Positions 1 to 8,720 are shown, numbered from the stretch's first letter. The stretch is 64,000 bases of DNA from CAMLJR01 sp964500675 (GCA_964500675.1 CAZCNY010000005.1:186001-250000); one strand, 5' to 3'. Program-made: numbers and translations. The notes: generated from the letters alone by a model not told the origin.

Positions 1-390
1 CGTAGCGCGCGTGATGCCGACTTTAAGGCCCGACGAATTCGCGAGATAGACAACGTGCGGTTGCAGGCAATGCTGTTCGGCCCACTCGGGTTCGCGGCAC
101 GTGCCTGCATCGAAATGACATTTTTCCGGACTGACGATGCAACTGTCGCATTGCGCGAGCGTTTGAAAACACGGATAACAAAAGCCCTGATTGAAACTTT
201 TATGGGTCTTGCGGCCGCAATGCAAACACGTGATTACGCCCTCGAATTGCAACCGTATGCGCGTACCGATTAAATCGTTGAGGGCAACTTCGGCAGCGCC
301 AACCGGCAAGCGATAACGCACTGACGCACCCAGTTCAGTGCGCATAAGTTCGGTGCGCATTTTACGCAGCGGTCCACTGACAGTATCCAT
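1..390 (-). CDS. DUF2797 family protein (3' part cut by window edge)
   Basis: The reading frame runs leftward off the window, so only the first 130 codons are visible. They read GPLRKMRTEL near the start, then CLHCGRKT, NQGYCFPCF, CDSCIV, and PHVVYLANSSGLKVGITR. This is the recognisable cysteine-rich signature of DUF2797 proteins; the CxxC pairs suggest a bound zinc. The biochemical function of the family is unknown to me. The start chosen is the ATG ending at 390; an in-frame ATG ending at 408 would overlap the end of the yeaC-like gene. The early MRTELMRTEL repeat results from a 15-bp tandem duplication. Confidence 0.85.
   Translation of the reverse strand, partial: MDTVSGPLRKMRTELMRTELGASVRYRLPVGAAEVALNDLIGTRIRLQFEGVITCLHCGRKTHKSFNQGFCYPCFQTLAQCDSCIVSPEKCHFDAGTCREPEWAEQHCLQPHVVYLANSSGLKVGITRAT
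332..361. repeat. 15-bp tandem duplication inside a gene start
   Basis: Two adjacent 15-bp units (332-346 and 347-361) differ at two positions. They lie within the first codons of the DUF2797 gene and produce a doubled MRTEL peptide. Confidence 0.75.
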
Positions 391-398
391 AACACCAG

Positions 399-671
399 CT
401 ACATCCATTTCAGCGGGTTCGTCGATTCTTCGCGGTGTTGATGATCGTCGCCGCACAGCTCGCCCTCGGCTTTGCTGCCGCGATCGATAAAACCCGTGCG
501 CTCGGTTGCGGAAACATGTTTGGTTTCGTAAACGATCACGGCCTGCAAACACAATTCGCGCTGCTCGGCCGTCAATACGCGGCCATCGGACCATTTGCCG
601 ATTTCGATCGCACGTTTCAGGTTGGTGTAAATTTCCGGCGTGATCGTGTCGATGAGTTGTTGAAATTGCAT
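399..671 (-). CDS. yeaC: YeaC-like DUF1315 protein
   Basis: A 90-residue protein with the family pattern: a short N-terminal helix (MQFQQLIDTITPEIYTNL), GKWSDGRVLTAEQRELCLQA, and a C-terminal ERTGFIDRGSK. These match the DUF1315/YeaC family of small gammaproteobacterial proteins. Function is uncharacterised. It lies between glpG and the DUF2797 gene, all on the minus strand with short gaps, so co-transcription is likely. The last residues (after RGSKAEGELC) are His/Glu-rich and look like a poorly conserved tail. Confidence 0.85.
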   Translation of the reverse strand: MQFQQLIDTITPEIYTNLKRAIEIGKWSDGRVLTAEQRELCLQAVIVYETKHVSATERTGFIDRGSKAEGELCGDDHQHREESTNPLKWM

Positions 672-683
672 CAGCTGTACACC

Positions 684-1538
684 CTACACCAATTTGTCGG
701 TCTTACGTTCTGATTTTGCGATCAGCGCCATCGCCAGACCAAGCAGCAAACCGAAAATCAAACCGCTCGCGTGCGCGACGTTGGCGGTCGCGCCCATACC
801 GAGTAAATCACTGAAATTGACGAAGCCGAGCGCAAGACTGATGAACATCATAATCGCGAGCGGCTTCTCCACTTTGAGAATCGAATGCGGAAAAATCCAC
901 GCCCACGCCAGACAGTAACCAAACAAACCGAAATCGACACCCGACATACCGCCGAAACGGCTCGGCCCGGAGTAAATCGCCTGCGCGATATTCGACGCCA
1001 TCGCAAGCAACATCACGACAGCAAACAATCGCACACCGCTCTGCGTGATTTCAATTTTGCGCCCCCAAAACCAGAACAGCACCATATTGAAGGCAATGTG
1101 CAACAGACTGAAGTGCAAAAACATCGGCGTGAACAAACGCCAGTATTGACCTCGGCTCAAATCGAACACCAGGTAATTGCCGAGCTGATCGTAATCGAAA
1201 AATGTAAACCAATGCATCACCGGCAGATTCAAACTGCCGATCACGGCACCGGCACAGCTCAGCGCGATCAGAATCATCGTTACCGGAAACCGCAGCAGCG
1301 CGATCAGTAAAGCATTGTGCTGCACGGGCAGCGCCGGATCCGCCGGCAGCGCCTCGCCGCGCCGCACGCCCGCGTACAACGCGCGCACGGGATCGATTTG
1401 CTCGCGGTGCTTTACCAGCAATATGCGCTTGCCGTCGTGCTCGACGACACGATGCGCCAAACCGTGCCGCCACAGATATTGGCTCAGCGCGAGCAGGTCT
1501 TCATCGAGAGAAACTTCTAAAGCTTTTAAATCAGACAT
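684..1538 (-). CDS. glpG: Rhomboid intramembrane serine protease, GlpG type
   Basis: Residues 1-75 look like the soluble cytosolic domain of GlpG. Residues 80-275 contain six hydrophobic segments. The catalytic signature is present: HxxxN (His147, Asn151) for the oxyanion hole, Ser199 in GGMSG, and His256 in AHASG, forming the Ser-His dyad of rhomboids. The enzyme cleaves transmembrane helices in the inner membrane. Length (284 aa) matches GlpG. It precedes the yeaC-like gene with a 12-bp gap. No glycerol metabolism genes are nearby, so the symbol reflects family similarity only. Confidence 0.9.
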   Translation of the reverse strand: MSDLKALEVSLDEDLLALSQYLWRHGLAHRVVEHDGKRILLVKHREQIDPVRALYAGVRRGEALPADPALPVQHNALLIALLRFPVTMILIALSCAGAVIGSLNLPVMHWFTFFDYDQLGNYLVFDLSRGQYWRLFTPMFLHFSLLHIAFNMVLFWFWGRKIEITQSGVRLFAVVMLLAMASNIAQAIYSGPSRFGGMSGVDFGLFGYCLAWAWIFPHSILKVEKPLAIMMFISLALGFVNFSDLLGMGATANVAHASGLIFGLLLGLAMALIAKSERKTDKLV

Positions 1539-1635
1539 CGCATGAATAATTCAGATAATGAAAAACGCCGGGGCATTTATCCAAAACATTGAGAGTGAAC
1601 GCAGAATGCATTTTATGCGGTACGTGCCGCGAAAG

Positions 1636-1662
1636 CTAAATACATCGGAAAAATGTATTTAG
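1636..1662. terminator. Perfect 10-bp AT-rich stem-loop between nadK and glpG
   Basis: CTAAATACAT at 1636-1645 is perfectly complemented by ATGTATTTAG at 1653-1662 around a 7-nt loop. It sits 9 bp after the nadK stop codon (minus strand) and about 100 bp before glpG. There is no T-run after the stem, only TTTT in the minus-strand loop, so a classical terminator is not certain. An mRNA-end hairpin or a protein-binding palindrome is equally possible. Confidence 0.45.
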
Positions 1663-1670
1663 ATGCCAAA

Positions 1671-2555
1671 TTAATAGTGTGAAGTGCTCCAGCCGAGCTT
1701 GTCGCGACAACCCGCGTAGAAGCTGTGTGCCAATGGATGAATCATTTTCAACTTGTGCGGTTTCTTGGTGACATACACGGCGTCGCCGCGCTGCGCCATG
1801 AGATTCACCTGACCATCGCACGTGACGGGCAATTGCACGCCGCCGCTTTCGCAAATCACGATTTTAATTTCGCTGTTGCCATCGACCACGATCGGCCGGC
1901 TCGACAAGGTGTGCGGAAACATCGGCACGAGTACGATGGCATCGAGACGCGGGTGCATGATGGGACCGCCGGCGGACAGCGAATAGGCGGTCGAGCCGGT
2001 CGGTGTCGATACGATCAAACCGTCCGAGCGCTGGCGATAGACAAATTCGCCCTCGATGTACAACTCGAATTCGATCATTTTCGCCGACGTGCCCGAATTG
2101 ACGACGACATCGTTCAACGCATCGGCGGTGCCGTTTGGCTCGCCGTTGTGCTTCACCGTGACATCGAGCAAAAAGCGTTTTTCGATGCGGTAATGACCGT
2201 CGAGCACCTCGCCGACACGCTGCTCGATTTCGTCGGGCGATACATCGGTGAGAAAACCGAGACGACCGCGATTGACGCCGAGCACAGGCACATCGAAGCG
2301 CGCCAGCGTGCGCGCGGCCGCGAGCAAACTGCCGTCGCCGCCGACGACGATAATTAAATCGCTGACCTCGCCGATCATTTTGCGCGAACAAATGCGCGCG
2401 TCCTGCAACAGACCCGGCTCCACCAAGTGTTCGATCTGATCGCCGATGATGATATTGAGCGCGCGGCTGCGCAAAAATGCGACGAGTCGTTGCAGCGTTT
2501 CGCCGACGCCGCTGTCCTCGCGACCGAGAATACCGATATTGCGGAAAGGTTCCAT
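1671..2555 (-). CDS. nadK: NAD kinase
   Basis: Phosphorylates NAD to NADP in the cytosol. The protein shows the N-terminal FRNIGILGR strand, the diagnostic GGDGSLL loop, NRGRLGFLTD, the NDVVV segment, and DGLIVSTPTGSTAYSLSAGGP of the nucleotide-binding C-terminal domain. The ATG ending at 2555 gives MEPFRNIGILGR, which resembles the usual gammaproteobacterial start; a TTG at 2573 would add six residues. About 294 aa is the usual size. It is followed downstream by a stem-loop and then glpG on the same strand. Confidence 0.95.
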   Translation of the reverse strand: MEPFRNIGILGREDSGVGETLQRLVAFLRSRALNIIIGDQIEHLVEPGLLQDARICSRKMIGEVSDLIIVVGGDGSLLAAARTLARFDVPVLGVNRGRLGFLTDVSPDEIEQRVGEVLDGHYRIEKRFLLDVTVKHNGEPNGTADALNDVVVNSGTSAKMIEFELYIEGEFVYRQRSDGLIVSTPTGSTAYSLSAGGPIMHPRLDAIVLVPMFPHTLSSRPIVVDGNSEIKIVICESGGVQLPVTCDGQVNLMAQRGDAVYVTKKPHKLKMIHPLAHSFYAGCRDKLGWSTSHY

Positions 2556-2647
2556 AACTGCGCGCCGTGGCAATCGTTACCGCGGCATTATACACACTGG
2601 CCGGGTGTCGCCGCGCCGCGGCGAATAAGCGTTTCTATGATTTGAAA

Positions 2648-3859
2648 CTACTGCGATCTGCTGCGCGGCAACGCTGTGCTGGCTAAATCGCGCACATGTT
2701 GCAAGTACTCGGCATCGCCCGCGTCGAGGAAGCGCAACCGCTGCGGCAGCGGCAATGCATCAAAACCATTGCGCAACACCGTGACGTTGTAACCGTCCTC
2801 TGCGAGCAAATAGGCTGCGGCGCTGCTGCGGCGGCCACTGTTGCAGTAAATGATGTAGCGTTTGTCGCGATCGAGCAGGCGCGATTTCAACTTCAAAATC
2901 GTCAGCGGCATATTCAGGGCAGCGATTTTTAAAGCCGATGTCGCATGCGCCTGTTCGTATTCGGATTCGGTGCGCACATCAACGAGTTCGGCACCGCCGA
3001 TGAGTTCGCGATCGACCTCGGCGAGCGTGAGACTGCGCACAGGTGGCGATTTCAACAATAGAAAAAAGTCCTGCTTCTCCAATTTCATCAACACGCCATT
3101 TTCGCGCATGACCACGGTGGCGTTGCGCGGCGCGTCGTTGACCAGCGCGTCTTCGCCGAAACAGCGGCCCACGCCGAGCTCGGCCACCAACACCGAAGCG
3201 CCCCTCTCGCCCGCCGCGCGATACACCGAAACCGCTCCCTCCTTGATGAAATAGCAACCGTCGCCAACCTCGCCCTGGCGAATGACGACATCGCCCGAGT
3301 GTGCAAAGCGCGGACGAAACCGCGACAGAATTTGGCGGATATTCATCGGCGGTACTTTGTAAAACAGATTCGAGCGCAACAGCGTCAGCATCCAATCGGC
3401 ATCTTCATCGAGATCGCGCTGCCCCGTGATATCGAGCGTGATGTAATTGGCGGCCTGATCCCACGCTAACATCGCATCGAGCTGCGCGCTGGCAAAACGA
3501 ATGATCTGGCAATCGTCGATGGCGGTAACGGTTTCGAGCCGCGGTTGAAAATGCGCGAGCGGAAAACGCGCCTGCGGATCGTTGGCATCGACCGCCAGCA
3601 CGCTGCCATTACCGCTATCGATGCCGACTTTTCCGCTGAGCAGATAAATGTGCGTATCGTCGCAATCGCCGCGCTGGCAGATGACCTGGCCGCGGCACAG
3701 CACTTCGACCTGCGTATCGCGCATCAACGTGTTGAGGTGATCCTCGGTGAGCGCATTGACGGGCACCATGGTCTGCAACAGATGCTTTTTAAAATTTTGA
3801 TCCATGAGCACTGTGTTCATTACCGAAGCATCCAATAACGAGTGGGGGCGTCGCACCAT
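2648..3859 (-). CDS. Double cyclic-nucleotide-binding domain protein with C-terminal rhodanese domain
   Basis: Three domains are visible. A first cNMP-binding-like domain (about residues 25-150) has the beta-roll pattern but no recognisable phosphate-binding cassette. A second (about 165-280) retains it as FGEDALVNDAPRNATV. A rhodanese domain (about 285-385) carries the active-site loop CNSGRRSS. It probably senses a nucleotide and acts on persulfide or a related substrate, but the ligand is unknown. The ATG overlaps the stop codon of the upstream PLP-enzyme gene (TAATG), implying translational coupling and supporting this start over internal ATGs at codons 14 and 19. Confidence 0.88.
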   Translation of the reverse strand: MVRRPHSLLDASVMNTVLMDQNFKKHLLQTMVPVNALTEDHLNTLMRDTQVEVLCRGQVICQRGDCDDTHIYLLSGKVGIDSGNGSVLAVDANDPQARFPLAHFQPRLETVTAIDDCQIIRFASAQLDAMLAWDQAANYITLDITGQRDLDEDADWMLTLLRSNLFYKVPPMNIRQILSRFRPRFAHSGDVVIRQGEVGDGCYFIKEGAVSVYRAAGERGASVLVAELGVGRCFGEDALVNDAPRNATVVMRENGVLMKLEKQDFFLLLKSPPVRSLTLAEVDRELIGGAELVDVRTESEYEQAHATSALKIAALNMPLTILKLKSRLLDRDKRYIIYCNSGRRSSAAAYLLAEDGYNVTVLRNGFDALPLPQRLRFLDAGDAEYLQHVRDLASTALPRSRSQ

Positions 3860-4863
3860 TATCCCGTGCGTGACAAGCCTTCTCGCGGCGACGATACCAG
3901 CGCGGCTTCGACATTCCGCCGATCGCGCTCCGCAACTCCGCGCGCGCCTTGCAAACCACCCGTATGCACGGCCAACACGCGAGTCCCTCTGGTAAATTCA
4001 CCGCGTTCAATACCACGATGGATAGCGTACAACATTTTTCCTGAGTAAACCGGCTCAATCGCAATGCCGGTGGCCTGGATGAATCGAGTGACAAATTGAC
4101 ACAACCCTGCGCTGGCACGCGCATAACCGCCATCATGACTGTCGGTATCGATATGCCAGTCCGTGCAGTGCCAGGCGCCGATATCGCGCAAATGCGCACG
4201 CACGTGATCGGCGATAAATGCGCCGCCCTTGAGCACCGCAACGCCGAGCACATGACTGCGCCGATCGAGTCCCGCGACAATACCGGCGAGCGTCGATCCC
4301 GTCGCACACGGCAGCGCAATGTAATCGGGCAAATACGCCAAGCGGCTGATCGCTTCGCCGAGCGCGCGACAGCCCAGTACACCGAATCGATTCGCGCCGC
4401 CTTCGGGAATGACATAGCTGCTGCCGTAACGCTGCTGCAGTTGTGCCAACAGCGCGCGGCGTTCCGGTTCGCGTTCGCGCGCTGTTTGAGTCAACACGCG
4501 ATAACTTGCGCGATCGACAAAATGCAATTGCATGCCCGCGGCGGCGGCATCGCTCAATGTGGGATTGGTAATCGATGTGTGTTCGCCGCGAATGACGCCG
4601 ACGCTCGCAACACCCGCGGCGGCAGCGGACAACGCGAGCGCGTGTATATGATTGGAAAAGGCACCACCAAAACTGAGCACGCGCGAATAACCCGCTGTGC
4701 GCGCAGCACGCAAATTTTCAGCGAGTTTGAAAAATTTATTGCCAGGCGCCGCCGCATCGATGCCGTCGAGACGCCACAGCGCCACGTCGACACCGCGCGC
4801 CGTCCACTCCGGCAGCGATACGTGTTGTACCGGCGCCCGCTGCGCGAGCTCCAGCAGCCTCAA
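3859..4863 (-). CDS. D-cysteine desulfhydrase / ACC deaminase family PLP enzyme
   Basis: A fold-type II PLP enzyme of about 334 aa. GNKFFKL at 41-47 corresponds to the PLP-lysine motif of ACC deaminases (Lys43 expected to form the Schiff base). SFGGAFSNHIHALA matches the conserved substrate-binding segment, and ALPCATGSTLAGIVAGL is the glycine-rich phosphate-binding loop. Members either deaminate ACC or desulfurate D-cysteine; sequence alone does not separate these here. The TTG start overlaps the stop of the upstream coiled-coil gene, and the stop overlaps the start of the rhodanese protein, so the three genes form a coupled operon. A sulfur role linking it to the rhodanese neighbour is inference. 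Confidence 0.87.
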   Translation of the reverse strand: MRLLELAQRAPVQHVSLPEWTARGVDVALWRLDGIDAAAPGNKFFKLAENLRAARTAGYSRVLSFGGAFSNHIHALALSAAAAGVASVGVIRGEHTSITNPTLSDAAAAGMQLHFVDRASYRVLTQTAREREPERRALLAQLQQRYGSSYVIPEGGANRFGVLGCRALGEAISRLAYLPDYIALPCATGSTLAGIVAGLDRRSHVLGVAVLKGGAFIADHVRAHLRDIGAWHCTDWHIDTDSHDGGYARASAGLCQFVTRFIQATGIAIEPVYSGKMLYAIHRGIERGEFTRGTRVLAVHTGGLQGARGVAERDRRNVEAALVSSPREGLSRTG

Positions 4864-6302
4864 TTCGAACTCGCCTGCGTGACGCGCGGCGGCGTCAATT
4901 TAGTTTCGCGGTGTCCGTTTGTTTCGCAATGGCTGCGGCAGCGATCGCTGGTACCCGGCATAAACTGATTGGGGCGTTCGACTTTTTCGAGTAATTCGCC
5001 GCAGAAATCGCCATTTTTGTCGCGCTCGGTACAAACCGGCAATTCGTGATGAGCGAGCCATAATTGGTACTGCTCGACCGCGACCGAACATTTATCGGCG
5101 ACATACGCCAGCGGCGATTCGAGATAACGCGGAATATCGGAAACCGGTATCGTCATCGCATCGACGCCGGGCTGATACGCGACGAACGCGACGCCATTTT
5201 CGACGAGATGTTGCAGTAACTGATCACCGCCCTGGTGAATCAAACGCTCGCGCTCGTTGCGCAAGCGCGCGATTTCCTCGCGCAACGTACCGAGCTGTTC
5301 TTCGCGATAGAACAATTCGACCTCGCGCATATCGAGCATCTCCTTCAGTTCGGATGTCGCCTGCTCAATGCGCGCTTTCAATTCGACGTCAAACTGCTGC
5401 TGCAACTGCTCAACGCTGTGCTCTTGTTTCGCTTCCTGCTGTAGCGCGAATTCAGTCAACAATTTTTCGCGCGCCTGCTGAAATTCGCCGGTCTGCGTTG
5501 CCAGTTTTTCTTTGAGTTTGTGCGCACGGCGCTTCTCATCGGCCAGCAATTGCTGCGTCGAATCGGCCGCCTCTTTCATCTGATTGAGTTGAATTTGATA
5601 GTGCTGATGCAGTTGATCGATTTGCTGCTGCGCCGCCGATCTGAGCGTAGCCAACTGCAACTGCTGCTCTTCTTTAAGCGCAGTCACTTTGTTGCGGTAT
5701 TCCTGCTGCAACTTCTGGCTGGCGCGCTCGCCGGCATCGCGCTCCGCTGGCTTTTTTTGCTGCGTATTCTTTGCTGGCGCAGCTGCACGCGGTTTCGCGG
5801 CGCCGGATACCGCGTCGAGCAGCGGCGGCATGACCGCATCGGTGACATCGGGCACCTCGACTGCGAGGCCGAGCCGATTGCGCTGCACGGCCTGCCGCAT
5901 CTGCTCAAATGAATTTTGCTCGCCGTCGAGCACCGGATCCCAAAGCTGGCGCGCATGCCACGGCACCGAACACTGGCTGCGGCAGGCCAACCTGATGCGG
6001 CCGCCACCGAGATCGGGGCCGCGTCCGGCATTTTCCAAGAGATGCTCTAACGGTACATTCCAGCTGCGGTTCACGTAACCGCGCGCATCGAAATCGACGA
6101 GAAAAAATACCGCGCCGACGATCTGCAAACGCTGGTTGATGCGCAGAAAGCAGGCATTGATTTCACGACCGGCAAATTCGGACAAGCCGACCACCTGATC
6201 GAGCACCGCCTCGAACTCAACTTGCAGCATCTCTTTGACCAAGGTGTTAGCGTCAAAGAAAATCACTGCGTGATGAACAACTCCCATTTCGCGCGCGCTC
6301 AT
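4860..6302 (-). CDS. Coiled-coil protein with C-terminal Cys/His cluster, function unknown
   Basis: I do not recognise a characterised family. The N-terminal part (about 1-165) looks globular. A linker rich in Ala/Lys/Pro follows, then a long Gln/Glu/Lys/Arg-rich coiled coil (about 200-370), then a compact C-terminal domain ending in a possible metal site with spaced residues CTERDKNGDFCGELL, then SDRCRSHC. The start ATG at 6302 has a GGAGG about 13 bp upstream; a GTG at 6314 is possible but too close to that sequence. It heads the operon with the PLP enzyme and the rhodanese protein. A candidate sigma-54 promoter lies about 60 bp upstream. Confidence 0.7.
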   Translation of the reverse strand: MSAREMGVVHHAVIFFDANTLVKEMLQVEFEAVLDQVVGLSEFAGREINACFLRINQRLQIVGAVFFLVDFDARGYVNRSWNVPLEHLLENAGRGPDLGGGRIRLACRSQCSVPWHARQLWDPVLDGEQNSFEQMRQAVQRNRLGLAVEVPDVTDAVMPPLLDAVSGAAKPRAAAPAKNTQQKKPAERDAGERASQKLQQEYRNKVTALKEEQQLQLATLRSAAQQQIDQLHQHYQIQLNQMKEAADSTQQLLADEKRRAHKLKEKLATQTGEFQQAREKLLTEFALQQEAKQEHSVEQLQQQFDVELKARIEQATSELKEMLDMREVELFYREEQLGTLREEIARLRNERERLIHQGGDQLLQHLVENGVAFVAYQPGVDAMTIPVSDIPRYLESPLAYVADKCSVAVEQYQLWLAHHELPVCTERDKNGDFCGELLEKVERPNQFMPGTSDRCRSHCETNGHRETKLTPPRVTQASSN

Positions 6303-6370
6303 CCCCGCGTTCACGCCTCCGTCAAAATTGAATGCAATTTCGCCTGTAAAACTGTCGGGATCAAAATCGA

Positions 6371-6387
6371 ATGCGCTGTCGGTGCCA
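6371..6387 (-). promoter_or_regulatory. Candidate sigma-54 promoter upstream of the coiled-coil gene
   Basis: On the minus strand the sequence reads TGGCACC-GACA-GCGCA, with the GG and GC doublets exactly 10 bp apart. The -24 half (TGGCAC) matches the RpoN consensus fully; the -12 half keeps GCA. The predicted start of transcription is about 60 bp before the ATG at 6302. It is found by eye only. Confidence 0.4.
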
Positions 6388-6561
6388 AATCACATACGCA
6401 AGCAGGCTGCCTTATTGAACCTTGGACTTAATTATGGCCGCATCGGCTCAAAAGACACGTACCGGAATGTGATTGATTTGGCAAGCCGCACAAACGCGGT
6501 CCGCAAATACCTCACAAACAACATCGGTGCGAGAATTGATCCGCATTTTTAGACCAGCGAC

Positions 6562-7440
6562 TTACGGCGCACCATCCGCGCTCAGCAACAACCCGTAGCA
6601 ATCGGGCCGGCGATCGCGAAAGATCCCCCAGGCGTCGCGGCGCGCTCGAATCGCCGCCAGGTCGAAGCTTTGCACGAGCATCGACTCGCTGCCGCGGTCG
6701 GCCGTTTGCAGCAGCGCGCCCGTTTCATCGCAAATAAAAGACGAGCCGTAAAACGTGATGCGCCAATCGGAATTCTGCTGACTATTTTCGGTACCGATAC
6801 GATTCGACGCGATCACCGGCACGAGATTCGCCGCGGCATGCCCCTGTTGCACACGCTGCCAATGATCTTTCGAATCGATGCTCGCATCGTGCGGCTCGGA
6901 CCCGATCGCTGTCGGATAAAACAGCAATTCGGCCCCCTGCAATGCCATCGCGCGCGCCGTTTCGGGAAACCACTGGTCCCAACAAATGCCGACACCGATG
7001 CGCGCATAGTGCGTGTCCCACACTTTAAACCCGGTATCGCCCGGATGAAAAAACTGTTTCTCCTGATAACCAGGGCCATTCGGAATGTGCGTTTTGCGAT
7101 AGCTGCCGAGCACCTCGCCATTGGCATCGAGCACAGCGACGGTGTTGTAGTACGCGTTATTCGCACGCTCGAAAAAACTGATCGGCAACACAACGCGCAA
7201 TTCGCGCGCGACACGGCGAAAATGATTTACCGCGGGATTTTCCGCGAGCGCTGTCGCCAGCGCGAAATGCTGCGGATTTTGATCGATGCAAAAATAGGGC
7301 GTCTCGAATAATTCCTGCAATAGAATAATATGCGCACCCTGTTTCGCCGCGGCGCGCACCAATTTTTCCGCGCGCGCGATATTGCTCTCGCGATCCCAAT
7401 CGCACGCCATTTGCGTCGCTGCCACAGTCACTTTACTCAT
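6562..7440 (-). CDS. aguB: N-carbamoylputrescine amidase
   Basis: A nitrilase-superfamily amidase that hydrolyses N-carbamoylputrescine to putrescine, ammonia and CO2. The catalytic triad is visible as Glu43 (LLQELFETPYF), Lys116 (YRKTHIPNGPGY) and Cys153 (GICWDQWFPE), all in contexts typical of AguB. Length (292 aa) is normal. A strong ribosome site (GAGGAG, 6 bp spacing) supports the ATG at 7440. It follows aguA by 60 bp on the same strand, giving the complete agmatine-to-putrescine pathway. Confidence 0.95.
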   Translation of the reverse strand: MSKVTVAATQMACDWDRESNIARAEKLVRAAAKQGAHIILLQELFETPYFCIDQNPQHFALATALAENPAVNHFRRVARELRVVLPISFFERANNAYYNTVAVLDANGEVLGSYRKTHIPNGPGYQEKQFFHPGDTGFKVWDTHYARIGVGICWDQWFPETARAMALQGAELLFYPTAIGSEPHDASIDSKDHWQRVQQGHAAANLVPVIASNRIGTENSQQNSDWRITFYGSSFICDETGALLQTADRGSESMLVQSFDLAAIRARRDAWGIFRDRRPDCYGLLLSADGAP

Positions 7441-7500
7441 AGTGCACTCCTCAAACTAATTGACCGGCCAATGGCAGCGCTGAATTGATTTCACCAGCGG

Positions 7501-8508
7501 CTATAATTTCTTCACCCTTGGTTGCTGTTGGGTAATGCAATGAATATTGCCACCACCGTAAGCCAGTTCGCGTGCCGGAATTTGTACAACTTTGCGCCGT
7601 GGAAATAATTCGGCGATGACACCGCGCGCCTGTTCATCGCGTCTGCGATCACCGAATGCGGGCATCACGACACCATCGTTAGCGATATAGAAATTAATAT
7701 ACGACTGCGACAGACGCTGCTCGCCGCGATAAATGACTTCGGGTTGTTCGAGCGTGATCACATCGAGTTGGCGTCCGCGCGCATCGCGCGCTTCACGCAA
7801 AATATCGACGTTGCGTTGCAGCGGCGCAAAATCGATGTCGCTCTTGTCGTGACCGGCGAGCGCAAGCACCACGCCCGGCGCGACGAAGCATGCGATTTCG
7901 TCGATATGGCCATCGGTGTCGTCATCGGCGATCCCCTGCGGCAACCAAATCACTTGCTGCGCGCCGAGATATTCGCGCAGTAAATTTTCGATCTGCTGCT
8001 TGTCGAGTTCGGGATTGCGATTTGCATGCAATAAACATTGCTCGGTCGTCAACACGGTACCTTCGCCATCGACGTGAATCGAACCGCCCTCAAGTACAAA
8101 CGGCGCTTCGATACGCTGCACATTCAAGCGCTCGAGAACAAAACGTGCAACATGCTGATCATTGTCGCAAGGGTATTTTCCCCAGCCATTGAAGCGCCAA
8201 TCGACTCCCGCTAATTCACTCTTTTCATTGACAACGAACGTCGGCCCGAAATCGCGCATCCAGGAATCGTCGAGCGTGTACTCCCAATACTCGGCTTGAT
8301 CGCCACACAGACGAAATGCTTCGGCGCGATCGCGCGGGTGCACGAGTAACGTCACCGGCTCGAACTGCAAAATGGCGCGCACAACTTGCGCGAAATTGTG
8401 GAAGGCATTGTCCATGCCGCGCGTCCAAATCGCCGGATTCGACGGCCACGCCATCCAGCAGCGGCTGTGCTCGCACCATTCGGCCGGCATTGCAAAACGA
8501 TCGGACAT
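7501..8508 (-). CDS. aguA: Agmatine deiminase
   Basis: Converts agmatine to N-carbamoylputrescine plus ammonia, the step before AguB. The protein has MPAEWCEHSRCWMAWP at the N-terminus, SWMRDFGPTFV, DDTDGHIDEIACF, and the active-site cysteine near the C-terminus (Cys324 in AYGGGNIHCITQQQP), all typical of peptidyl-arginine-deiminase-type agmatine deiminases. GGGAG seven bases upstream supports the ATG at 8508. It is the first gene of the aguA-aguB pair and is divergent from the TauE-like permease. Confidence 0.95.
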   Translation of the reverse strand: MSDRFAMPAEWCEHSRCWMAWPSNPAIWTRGMDNAFHNFAQVVRAILQFEPVTLLVHPRDRAEAFRLCGDQAEYWEYTLDDSWMRDFGPTFVVNEKSELAGVDWRFNGWGKYPCDNDQHVARFVLERLNVQRIEAPFVLEGGSIHVDGEGTVLTTEQCLLHANRNPELDKQQIENLLREYLGAQQVIWLPQGIADDDTDGHIDEIACFVAPGVVLALAGHDKSDIDFAPLQRNVDILREARDARGRQLDVITLEQPEVIYRGEQRLSQSYINFYIANDGVVMPAFGDRRRDEQARGVIAELFPRRKVVQIPARELAYGGGNIHCITQQQPRVKKL

Positions 8509-8529
8509 GCGGATTCTCCCGTGGCTTTA

Positions 8530-8571
8530 TCATTGAGTCGAATGGCATGGTCATTGAGTCTAACGGCCCGC
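8530..8571. repeat. 21-bp imperfect tandem duplication, aguA upstream region
   Basis: TCATTGAGTC occurs at 8530 and again at 8551, each followed by similar sequence (GAATGGC and TAACGGC). It lies in the 212-bp region between divergent aguA and the TauE-like gene. I see no clear promoter motif beside it. Confidence 0.55.
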
Positions 8572-8720
8572 CTAGCCGAGTCAACGCATCTCGTCCGCAA
8601 CGGGTTATAAGCTTCTAACTATTTAGCATTTGGTGGCGGCATTGCAGGCTGCTAATCTGCGCGACCTTGCTGCCGAAACATCTTGTTCCAGAAACAACAA
8701 TACAAAATCAAAGGAGCTGT

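Noticed and set aside
1864..2595. A 243-codon minus-strand open frame in another frame over nadK
   Set aside because: Same strand but out of frame with nadK; Arg-rich, no motif. The nadK frame carries all family signatures.
4096..4968. A 290-codon plus-strand open frame over the PLP-enzyme gene
   Set aside because: It is antisense to a gene with clear family motifs. Its product is Arg/Ala-rich low-complexity typical of shadow frames in GC-rich DNA.
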